This document shows positions 17,325 to 24,243 of a stretch of DNA of 64,000 nucleotides, piece after piece. Source of the stretch: DATIRA01 sp963766505 (lineage in GTDB: Bacteria > Pseudomonadota > Gammaproteobacteria > Steroidobacterales > Steroidobacteraceae); the NCBI GenBank assembly GCA_963766505.1, contig CAVYAL010000001.1, forward strand, positions 496,001 to 560,000, written 5' to 3'. The position numbers and the translations under genes were made by a program. The number at the start of each line of letters is the position of its first letter. Within the stretch, counting starts at the first letter, position 1. The notes beneath the pieces are model-generated. The model did no database searches, was not told the origin of the DNA, and saw only the letters and a program-made list of their open reading frames with translations.

Positions 17325-18677
17325 GTGCCGGCGCGGACATTGCTGCTGGCCGGCACCCTCTGCGCCTGCCGGCTCGCCGCAGCCGACGCGCCGCTGCCGG
17401 TGATCGTGGACGATGCCGGGCTGCAGGCGGTCGTCGAACGCGCGCGCTCCGCGTTCCTCGCGCAGCAGGACTTCGATCGACTGCAGGTGACGGTGCTGGT
17501 CGGGGATCGATCCGGCCGCTGGCTGCGCGGTGCCGTGGAAGGCGGTCGTCTCGCCTATCCAGCAAGCTGCGTGAAGCTCGCGTTCCTGGTCGGTGCCGTG
17601 CACTGGTGCGCCGAACAGGGCCGCGCACCGGACTGCCTCGACGAATTCGTGCGCCCGATGATCCAGGAATCGGACAATGTCGCCACGGGCGTCGTCGTGG
17701 ACACGATCACTGCCGCGCCGAACTCGGCAGTTGAAGGTACGGATGTCGAGACCTGGCTCGCGCGTCGCGGCTACACCGAGCGCGTGCTCGAACGCGCGGG
17801 CCTGCTCGACGGGCAGCGCCTGCTGACCAAGACCTACCCGAGCAACTCGGGCGAGGAGCCCTCCGGTCTCGAGAAGCTCGCGCTCGAGCGCCTCGGTCGC
17901 AACGCGATGTCGGCCGATGCGGCATCACGACTGATGCTCGCGATTGCCAGCGGCACGATCGAACCCCAGGCGACGCAGTACATGCGCTCGCTGCTGCGCA
18001 GGCCCACGTTCTCGGACCAGGGCAGCCTGGGCGGCGGGCTGCCGGCGGGCTCGCTGCACGAGAACAAGATCGGCAATGCCTATGACACGCTCGAGGATGT
18101 CATCCACGCAGAGCTGCCGAACGGTCGACGCCTGGTGATCGCTGCCTTCTCCAACGGCTGGAACCAGTCTGAGGACCAGCCCTGGGACGTGGCGCGGCTC
18201 GGACGATTCACGGAACTCGTGATCGCGGGACTCGGACTGGACCGGGGCCTGGAGCCGGCGCGCTACCTGCCGGCCGTCGAGCTATCCGGGACCGGGCGTG
18301 CCGGCGGCTGGGAGCACGGCAAGACGCGCGGGAGCTTCTCCAGCGCGGGGCATCTGTCATCCGACGGCCGGCCCGGGACCGCGATCGGCTGGGCGCTGGA
18401 CGCAGCCAGTGATGGACGATACGAGATCGCGGTCTGGTACCCGGCGACAGCCGCCGCGACCGCGTCGGCGCAGTTCGAAGTCGAGCACGCCGGCGGGCAC
18501 ACGACCGTGATACTGGACCAGCGGAACTGGGGATCACGCTGGATCAGGCTCGGAGACTTCGAGCTGTCGCGGGGCGGCGGCAAGGTCCGACTGACTGCCC
18601 GATCACCGGGCCGGCTGGTCGCCGACACCTTGCGCGTGAGGGCCTGGCCGCAGCATGCGGCTCCGCGTGGACGTTGA
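17325..18677 (+). CDS. Exported class A beta-lactamase-fold serine hydrolase with C-terminal golvesin-like domain
   Basis: This 450-residue protein begins with a short signal peptide (about residues 1-20). The serine hydrolase domain carries the SxxK nucleophile motif Ser81-Cys-Val-Lys84, an SDN motif at 116-118 and a KIG triad at about 248-250, which is the class A beta-lactamase/DD-peptidase pattern. Residues about 318-446 form a separate beta-rich domain resembling golvesin C-terminal-like modules: YEIAVWYP, then HAGGHTTVILDQ, then W-RLG and a final VADTLRVRAW. A Leu-Cys-Ala-Cys near residue 15 could be a weak lipobox. The start is GTG 17325. Its 3' end overlaps the convergent DUF2334 gene by 75 bases. 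A periplasmic cell-wall or beta-lactam-related role is possible; the substrate is unknown. Confidence 0.8.
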   Translation: MPARTLLLAGTLCACRLAAADAPLPVIVDDAGLQAVVERARSAFLAQQDFDRLQVTVLVGDRSGRWLRGAVEGGRLAYPASCVKLAFLVGAVHWCAEQGRAPDCLDEFVRPMIQESDNVATGVVVDTITAAPNSAVEGTDVETWLARRGYTERVLERAGLLDGQRLLTKTYPSNSGEEPSGLEKLALERLGRNAMSADAASRLMLAIASGTIEPQATQYMRSLLRRPTFSDQGSLGGGLPAGSLHENKIGNAYDTLEDVIHAELPNGRRLVIAAFSNGWNQSEDQPWDVARLGRFTELVIAGLGLDRGLEPARYLPAVELSGTGRAGGWEHGKTRGSFSSAGHLSSDGRPGTAIGWALDAASDGRYEIAVWYPATAAATASAQFEVEHAGGHTTVILDQRNWGSRWIRLGDFELSRGGGKVRLTARSPGRLVADTLRVRAWPQHAAPRGR

Positions 18678-19445
18678 GCCCGACCTGCGGCGGACTCCAT
18701 CGAGCGTTCCCGCGACGAGGCATCCCTCGGTCACGACCTCGCGGTCACTCAGTTGCTCCAGCATGCTGCTCCAGAGCCGCACGATGGCCGGATACCGGAT
18801 GTCCGCCGGATGCAGTGCGAGCCTGAGCACGGGAGCGCCGCGCTGCATCGCCAGCAGCGCATGGTTCCAGGCGCCTGAAAGTGCCCGCCGGCCGCAGCCG
18901 CGCGCGCTGGCGACGAGACTGGGCGCCGGGATGACTCGTTCGTTCTTCAGGTGGCAGATCGCGGTGCGGGTGGAATAGTAGTCGAGCGGCAGGCTCTCGA
19001 GCGCCTCGACGGTGCCCTGGCTCATCAGCCAGGCAGGCGCGACGAAACCGTTCGGCGACCAGCCGGCCGCGCGCAACACCGCGAGACCCCTGAGGATGCG
19101 GGTACGCGCCGTGCTCGCATCGAGCCGCGAAAACTCTCCCTCCCCTGCCGCGTAGAGGTGCCGCTCCAGCCAGTCGCGCACACCGGCACTTGCCGCAGCA
19201 GTGTCCTGGTGCGTGAAGCCGTGCAGCACGACCTCATCACCCATGCTCACTCGCGAGCGGGTGAAGTCCAGGAAACGCTGCTCGCGATCCGCTCGTACCC
19301 GGCCATGATACTGAGGCACCACGAGCAACGAGACCGGGCCGATGCATCGCTGGTCCAGGAAATCCAGCGCGCGCCTGCAGTCCTCGAGCGTGGCCGGTGC
19401 GACATCGTGCAGCGATACGCACAGCCGCGGACGCTCAGTGCCCAT
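18603..19445 (-). CDS. DUF2334 polysaccharide deacetylase-like protein
   Basis: This 280-residue protein belongs to the DUF2334 branch of the NodB/carbohydrate esterase 4 fold. It starts with LCVSLHDVAPAT, supplying the first Asp of the metal site, and has EVVLHGFTHQD near residue 73 (the His-x-x-x-His metal motif), FVAPAWLMS near 133 and a final LALHPADIRYP with the catalytic-type His. These point to a metal-dependent de-N-acetylase acting on a glycan or glycolipid. I chose the ATG at 19445, which overlaps the glycosyltransferase stop by 11 bases. The C-terminal 25 residues are arginine-rich and lie opposite the end of the serine hydrolase gene. It forms a three-gene leftward module with the GT4 and LpxH-like genes. 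Confidence 0.8.
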   Translation of the reverse strand: MGTERPRLCVSLHDVAPATLEDCRRALDFLDQRCIGPVSLLVVPQYHGRVRADREQRFLDFTRSRVSMGDEVVLHGFTHQDTAAASAGVRDWLERHLYAAGEGEFSRLDASTARTRILRGLAVLRAAGWSPNGFVAPAWLMSQGTVEALESLPLDYYSTRTAICHLKNERVIPAPSLVASARGCGRRALSGAWNHALLAMQRGAPVLRLALHPADIRYPAIVRLWSSMLEQLSDREVVTEGCLVAGTLDGVRRRSGSTSTRSRMLRPGPHAQGVGDQPAR

Positions 19446-20481
19446 GCACGACCCCTGCCGGGCCGGCGCCCGGCCGTCCTGCGGCTTGCGCAAAGGCGAG
19501 CCCCTCGACGAACTGACTCGTGGCCGCTGCCCAGCTGTAGCGCAGCGCGTGCTCACGACAGGCGGCAGGGTCGAGTTTCAGCGCTGCAAGCGCCGCCTTG
19601 CGCAGGTCGGTTCCCAGCACGCCGGTGGTGCCGTCCGCCACGACGTCCACCGGACCGGTCACCGGGTATGCGGCGACGGGCACGCCGCAGGCCATGGCTT
19701 CGAGCAGAACCAGGCCGAAGGTGTCGGTGCGGCTCGGGAATACGAAGACGTCCGCTGCGGCAATGTGGCGGGCAAGGTCCTCGCCGTAGCGATAGCCCGC
19801 GAATACGACCGAGGGATGGCGCGCTCGCAACCGGGCCGCCGCCGGCCCGTCGCCTACGACCAGCTTCGTGCCCGGCAGATCGAGCCGCAGGAAGTCCTCG
19901 ACGCTCTTCTCCACGGCGACGCGCCCGAAATAGATCCACACCGGGCGCGGCAGATCGAGAAAGCTCTTCTCGCGCGGCCGGAAGAGCTCCGTGTCCACAC
20001 CACGGCTCCAGATCGCGAGGTTGCGAAAGCCGCGCGACTCGAGGCTGCGAGCCAGCGACGGCGTCGCGACTAGCGTGTGGACGGCGCTAGCGTGGAAGCC
20101 CCTGACGAGGCGGTATCCCAACGACAGCGGTATCGGGAATCGCGCGCGCACGTACTCCGGGAAGCGGGTGTGATAGGACGTGGTGAACGGCCGACCGCGG
20201 CGCAGACACCAGCGACGTGCCGCGTAGCCCAGCGGCCCCTCGGTCGCAATGTGAACGGCGTCCGGCTGGTGCTCATCGAGCTCCCGATGCACGGAGCGGC
20301 CCGGCAACAACGACAGCCGGATCTCCGGATACGTGGGAAGCGGAACCGTGCGCCGTCCCTCCGGCGTCACCAGACGCACCTCGTGGCCGGCAGACGAAAG
20401 CTCCTCGACGGTGCGCGACAGCGTCCGCACGACCCCGTTCGTCTGCGGAAGCCAGGCGTCCGTGACCAGGACGATCCTCAT
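19435..20481 (-). CDS. GT4-family glycosyltransferase
   Basis: This retaining GT-B glycosyltransferase has 348 residues. The N-terminal domain starts MRIVLVTDAWLPQTNGVVRT, the acceptor-side glycine loop typical of family 4. The C-terminal nucleotide-sugar domain shows VWIYFGRVAVEKSVEDF near residue 185, VFVFPSRTDTFGLVLLEAMACG near 252 (the E-x7-E type motif) and an AYPVTGP stretch. It resembles mannosyl/glucosyl lipid transferases. ATG 20481 overlaps the stop of the LpxH-like gene by four bases (ATGA), and its own end overlaps the DUF2334 start, so all three are translationally coupled. The sugar and acceptor are not deducible; a membrane lipid or lipid A-related acceptor is suggested by the neighbours. 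Confidence 0.87.
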   Translation of the reverse strand: MRIVLVTDAWLPQTNGVVRTLSRTVEELSSAGHEVRLVTPEGRRTVPLPTYPEIRLSLLPGRSVHRELDEHQPDAVHIATEGPLGYAARRWCLRRGRPFTTSYHTRFPEYVRARFPIPLSLGYRLVRGFHASAVHTLVATPSLARSLESRGFRNLAIWSRGVDTELFRPREKSFLDLPRPVWIYFGRVAVEKSVEDFLRLDLPGTKLVVGDGPAAARLRARHPSVVFAGYRYGEDLARHIAAADVFVFPSRTDTFGLVLLEAMACGVPVAAYPVTGPVDVVADGTTGVLGTDLRKAALAALKLDPAACREHALRYSWAAATSQFVEGLAFAQAAGRPGAGPAGVVHGH

Positions 20482-21305
20482 GCAGCACGGCCGACCGGAC
20501 GAACCCCGCCCATCAGCGGCACTTCGCTTGCGCCGTCGAGCACGGCGGCGGTCTCCGTCCAGCGCAGCAGGCTCAATCTTCCCTGGAAGTCCTCGACCAG
20601 CGAGGTGCAACTCTCGACCCAGTCGCCGTCGTTGCAGTACAGCACGCCGTCGATCTCGGAAATCTCCGCGCGATGGATGTGGCCGCAGATGATCCCGTCC
20701 ACCCCGCGGCGGCGCGCCTCCGTCGCCACCGCACGCTCGAAGTTCGCGATGTACTTCACCGCGTTCTTCACCTTGTGCTTCAGGAACGCGGCCACCGACC
20801 AGTACGGGTAGCCCAGTCTCTGGCGAAGGGCGTTCAGGTAGCGGTTGAGGCGCAGTACCGCGGCGTAGGCACGATTGCCCAGCGACTCGAGGAACGGGCT
20901 CGCCCGGACCACGCCGTCGAACTCGTCGCCGTGCAGCACCAGGAACCGGCGCCCATCGGTCGTGTGGTGGATCGCCTGCCTGCGGATCTCGACATTGCCG
21001 AGCACCAGGCCGTCGTGTTCGCGAAAGGTGCGGTCGTGGTTCCCGGGAACATAGATCACCCGGGTACCGTGCTTCGCCTTGCCGAGGATCGTGCGCAGCA
21101 CGTCGTTGTGGGCCTGCGGCCAGTAGAAGGACCGCTGCAGCGCCCAGAGGTCCACGATGTCGCCGACCAGATAGAGCCGCTCGCACTCGACCCTCCGCAG
21201 GAAGTCGAGCAGGAAGTCGGCGCGGCAACCCTTGAAGCCGAGGTGGACGTCCGAGATGAACACGGTCCGCAAGCGCAGCGGCGTCTGCGACGTCTGCGAG
21301 TTCAT
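20478..21305 (-). CDS. UDP-2,3-diacylglucosamine diphosphatase-like metallophosphoesterase
   Basis: This 275-residue calcineurin-like phosphoesterase resembles the LpxH group that removes UMP from UDP-2,3-diacylglucosamine in lipid A synthesis. The metal-binding motifs are in order: SDVHLG near residue 19, VGDIVDLW near 48, GNHDRTF near 87, LHGDEFD near 122, and CGHIHRAE with NDGDWVE near 195-215. I chose the ATG at 21305 because GGGGAG sits seven bases upstream; a longer upstream reading frame has no homology-like sequence. Part of that ribosome binding site lies in a stem (see findings). Being the head gene of a glycosyltransferase/deacetylase module, it may be a paralogue acting on another glycolipid rather than the housekeeping LpxH. 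Confidence 0.8.
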   Translation of the reverse strand: MNSQTSQTPLRLRTVFISDVHLGFKGCRADFLLDFLRRVECERLYLVGDIVDLWALQRSFYWPQAHNDVLRTILGKAKHGTRVIYVPGNHDRTFREHDGLVLGNVEIRRQAIHHTTDGRRFLVLHGDEFDGVVRASPFLESLGNRAYAAVLRLNRYLNALRQRLGYPYWSVAAFLKHKVKNAVKYIANFERAVATEARRRGVDGIICGHIHRAEISEIDGVLYCNDGDWVESCTSLVEDFQGRLSLLRWTETAAVLDGASEVPLMGGVRPVGRAA

Positions 21306-21439
21306 GGGCCGGCTCCCCGTATGCGAGACACGGGGCGAGCGTCGGCCGATCAGATTACGGACGCGTGACGGAGCGAAGAAATCTCTATGACATTCAGTAA
21401 TCTGGAGCTGGAATCTCGAAAGTGATCTTACAATGAGCC

Positions 21440-21503
21440 GCGCCTGGAGAAGCCCTCCCGGGTGAGGCTGTCCCGCTCGTGAGCTCCGCCGACAAACAGG
21501 CGC
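21440..21503. other. Palindrome-bounded structured intergenic element
   Basis: Between the divergent lpxH-like and pyruvate kinase genes, GCGCCTG at 21440-21446 is perfectly complementary to CAGGCGC at 21497-21503. The enclosed 50 bases contain a second small helix (AGCC with GGCT) and a GTC/GAC pairing. It could be part of the 5' leader of either gene. I do not recognise it as a known riboswitch or small RNA family. Confidence 0.35.
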
Positions 21504-21575
21504 TCGCAGGTCCCACGCCACGAAATCGTCACATTAGGTGGCTAGGTTAGGGGGTTGCCCTCTACCCGAAGCCCC

Positions 21576-23411
21576 ATGACAACGGATCGCCTGCTCGAGC
21601 GCAGCCTCGTCGCCACCCGCCAGCTGCGGGAGCGGGCGCTGGCGTTCGAAGCGGAGCATGCGAAGGAGCTGGCGCGCGTCGAGGCGCGCTACCAGAACAG
21701 CGCTCGAAACCTGCTGCACTACCTCAGCGTCCGGCAGCAGGACATCCGCGTGCTGCAGCAGGACCTGCACTCGCTCGGCTTGTCCTCGCTGGGGATCCTC
21801 GAGTCCCACGTCCTCGCCAGCCTCAACGCGGTCATCACCAATCTCGAGCGGATGAGCGCCGTGGACCACTCGGAGCCCGCCGCGGCGCCGGCCGACTTCC
21901 TGACCGGTCCGCTGCTGCTCCGGGAGCACGCACGTCGCCTGCTCGGAGCGCCTCCGCGCGAGAGGTCCGTGCGCATCATGGTCACGATGCCGTCGGACGC
22001 CGCGGAGAACTACTTGCTGATCGAGAACCTGCTGCGGGCCGGCATGGACGTGATGCGCATCAACTGCGCACATGACGATGCCGTAGCCTGGCGGCGCATG
22101 GCGGACAACCTCCGTCGCGCCGAACTGGTCGTCGGCCGCAAGTGCCAGATACAGGCGGACCTCGCCGGCCCGAAGCTGCGCACGGGCAGCATCACGCCGG
22201 CCGGTCACTTCAAGCGGATCAAGCCGAAGCGGGATGCGATGGGACGGGTCGCGGTCAAGGCCCGGGTCTGGCTCACTCCTGCCGATGCTCCCGAGCCACC
22301 GTTGTACGGCGCGCTCTCACTCCCGGTCCGCACACCGCTGCACGATGATCTGCTGGCGGGCGACCGGCTGGAATTCGAGGACCTGCGAGGTCGACTGCGA
22401 CATCTCGAGATCGTCAGCCGGCAAGGGCGCTCCTGGCTTGCAGAGGCCGCCAGGACCGCCTACGTCGAGCAGGGCTGCGGGTTCCGGATCCTGCGCGATG
22501 ACGCGTTGCTCGGCGAGGGTTTCGTGGGCGATCTGCCGGGCGTTTCTGTCCCGATCGGGCTGCAACCCGGCGATCGCGTGATCCTGACGCGCGACGATTC
22601 ACCCGGCCGCGATGCAGTGCGGGATGACGCCGGCACTGTGCTGAGCCCCGCGCGAGTCCACTGCACCTTGCCCGCGGCATTCGACCGGGTCGAAGCGAAG
22701 CACCGCGTCTGGTTCGATGACGGAAAAATCGGCGGCAAGGTCCTCGGCAATGACGGGGACGAGATCGAAATCGAGATTTCCCATGCGCCGCCGTCAGGGG
22801 CCAGGCTCCGGGCCGAGAAAGGCATCAACTTCCCGGACACCGACCTGGGCGTCGGGGCCCTGACGGACAAGGACCTCGCCGACCTGCGCGCGGTGGTCGG
22901 GTTCGTGGACATGGTCGCGCTGTCGTTCCTGCGCCGGCCCGAGGACGTCGAGCGACTGGAAGACGAGCTGCACGCGCTCGGCGCAGGTCATCTGGGAATC
23001 GTGCTGAAGATCGAGAACAGCGCAGCGTTCCGGAACCTGCCGCTGATACTGCTCGTCAGCCTGCGCTCCCCGCCGGTAGGCGTGATGGTCGCGCGCGGCG
23101 ACCTCGCGGTCGAAATGGGCTTCGAGCGGCTCTCGGAAGTCCAGGAGGAGATTCTCTGGCTCTGCGAGGCCGCGCACGTGCCCGTCATCTGGGCGACGCA
23201 GGTGCTCGAAGGTCTCGCCAAGGCCGGCGCACCGAGCCGGGCCGAAGTGAGCGATGCGGTCATGAGCAGCCGTGCGGAATGCGTGATGCTGAACAAGGGA
23301 CCGAGGATCGTCGATACCGTGGAGTTCCTCGCTGACATCCTCGACCGGATGGAAGAACACCACGACAAGCGCATGAACCTGCTGCGACGCCTGTCGGTTT
23401 CGCAGTTGTAG
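21576..23411 (+). CDS. Atypical pyruvate kinase (N-terminally extended, no C-terminal domain)
   Basis: This 611-residue protein carries the pyruvate kinase barrel: DVMRINCAH near residue 155, QADLAGPKLRTG near 190, EKGINFPDTDLG near 420, KIEN near 478, GVMVARGDLAVEMG near 500 and PVIWATQVLEG near 540. These provide the K+/Mg2+/phosphoenolpyruvate residues. About 130 helical, charged residues precede the barrel, and the usual C-terminal allosteric domain is absent: the protein ends about 45 residues after a MLNKGP motif that replaces the usual MLSGETA. It likely converts phosphoenolpyruvate and ADP to pyruvate and ATP, but regulation must differ from PykA/PykF. ATG 21576 is used; a TTG at 21555 behind GGGGG is possible. 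It is divergent from the lpxH-like gene. Confidence 0.82.
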   Translation: MTTDRLLERSLVATRQLRERALAFEAEHAKELARVEARYQNSARNLLHYLSVRQQDIRVLQQDLHSLGLSSLGILESHVLASLNAVITNLERMSAVDHSEPAAAPADFLTGPLLLREHARRLLGAPPRERSVRIMVTMPSDAAENYLLIENLLRAGMDVMRINCAHDDAVAWRRMADNLRRAELVVGRKCQIQADLAGPKLRTGSITPAGHFKRIKPKRDAMGRVAVKARVWLTPADAPEPPLYGALSLPVRTPLHDDLLAGDRLEFEDLRGRLRHLEIVSRQGRSWLAEAARTAYVEQGCGFRILRDDALLGEGFVGDLPGVSVPIGLQPGDRVILTRDDSPGRDAVRDDAGTVLSPARVHCTLPAAFDRVEAKHRVWFDDGKIGGKVLGNDGDEIEIEISHAPPSGARLRAEKGINFPDTDLGVGALTDKDLADLRAVVGFVDMVALSFLRRPEDVERLEDELHALGAGHLGIVLKIENSAAFRNLPLILLVSLRSPPVGVMVARGDLAVEMGFERLSEVQEEILWLCEAAHVPVIWATQVLEGLAKAGAPSRAEVSDAVMSSRAECVMLNKGPRIVDTVEFLADILDRMEEHHDKRMNLLRRLSVSQL

Positions 23412-23447
23412 CGCGCGCTGCGACGCGCCTCCAGGATCGCTCTAGGC

Positions 23448-23918
23448 TCAGAAGCGACAGCCGAGGCTCAGTCCGAGCATCAGCGGATCGGCCGAGACGA
23501 GCCTGCCCTCACTCTGCAGCGCGACGGCGCGATCGTCGAGTTCGATCCAGCGCAGGTCGGCGCCGGCATAGGTGCGGAGCGCGCCCGAGTCGGCCAGCGG
23601 CAGGCGCAACGTCAGCAGCTCCGCGCCGTCACGGCGCTCCTGCTGCAGCACCAGCTGCCAGGATTCCCGGCCAATCGAGTGAAGCTCTGCATCGAGTTCC
23701 ACCTCGGGCTGCCGCTGAACCCACTCAGGCTTGCGCCTGGAATGCGGCCGGAACGCTTTGGCCAGCAGCTCGGCCAGCGCAGCCTGCATGGCGCCCGTGC
23801 CGACCTGCGCAGCCACCGGGCCGGCTGCGGCGTGATCGCCCGCAGCTGCCAGGCCCACCGGGCCCAGCGCACACAGGCAGCACAACCCTGCCCTGCAAAC
23901 GAAGTGTCTAACGGCCAT
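23448..23918 (-). CDS. Small exported protein under c-di-GMP riboswitch control, function unknown
   Basis: I do not recognise the family. The 156-residue product has a signal peptide (about residues 1-26, ending GLAAAG), then a short Ala-rich helix and a basic patch (HSRRKPEW). The remaining half alternates polar and hydrophobic residues in strand-like blocks, ending PLMLGLSLGCRF. A C-terminal aromatic after alternating hydrophobics is typical of outer-membrane beta-barrel strands, so an outer-membrane location is possible but unproven. GGAGGT sits five bases before the ATG, giving strong support that the gene is real. Immediately upstream is a cyclic-di-GMP-I riboswitch, so expression should follow the second messenger. 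No partner gene is coupled to it. Confidence 0.72.
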   Translation of the reverse strand: MAVRHFVCRAGLCCLCALGPVGLAAAGDHAAAGPVAAQVGTGAMQAALAELLAKAFRPHSRRKPEWVQRQPEVELDAELHSIGRESWQLVLQQERRDGAELLTLRLPLADSGALRTYAGADLRWIELDDRAVALQSEGRLVSADPLMLGLSLGCRF

Positions 23919-23929
23919 CTCGCACCTCC

Positions 23930-24024
23930 GGGATGTCCGGCAACCCCGCTATCCGGCCGGACCCTCGAGACCCGGACGGACCGGAGGCTTTGCGTCCCCG
24001 CCTCGCGGCGGGTTTGCCCCAGGC
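23930..24024 (-). promoter_or_regulatory. Cyclic-di-GMP-I (GEMM) riboswitch
   Basis: Read on the minus strand, the leader holds the family's conserved blocks in order: GGGGCAAACC (24020-24011), a stem capped by a GCGA GNRA tetraloop, GGGACGCAAAGCC (about 23998-23986), a CCGG-rich paired arm with its receptor side, and GATAGCGGGGTTGCCGG (about 23953-23937). This is the same arrangement as the well-studied Vibrio cholerae Vc2 aptamer. P1 is closed by GGCAA with TTGCC. It ends six bases before the GGAGGT ribosome binding site of the exported-protein gene. The sequence between 24025 and 24243 shows no gene; an AT-rich GAATATTCAT near 24075-24084 could be part of a promoter. Confidence 0.9.
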
Positions 24025-24243
24025 CACAAAGATAGCGCCGCCGGGCGCGAGCGGCAGGCCTGGGCGGCGACAGGATGAATATTCGTGATGCAGGCCCGGT
24101 TGCGGGCGGAGGCTCGCGACATAAGCCGCACCGGCGCACAGTCGCGGAGGCTTCCCGACTTGGGCCATGCGCGTTGCGGCGCAGCAACCCGAGTGTCGGC
24201 GTGCATGCGCATGATGCGCAGCGAGCACGGTGGAGCGACTGTC

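Noticed and set aside
14531..17356. A 941-codon minus-strand open frame opposite glpK and the hydroxylase gene
   Set aside because: Composition is that of an antisense shadow; the plus-strand genes carry all the conserved motifs.
17325..17372. Lipoprotein signal in the golvesin-domain serine hydrolase
   Set aside because: Leu-Cys-Ala-Cys near residue 15 is a poor lipobox and the hydrophobic core is very short; a signal peptidase I site is at least as likely.
21306..21575. Known riboswitch class in the lpxH-like/pyruvate kinase gap
   Set aside because: The helix at 21440-21503 does not match the conserved blocks of the glycine, SAH, THF, ZTP or fluoride classes that I compared by eye; kept only as an unassigned structured element.
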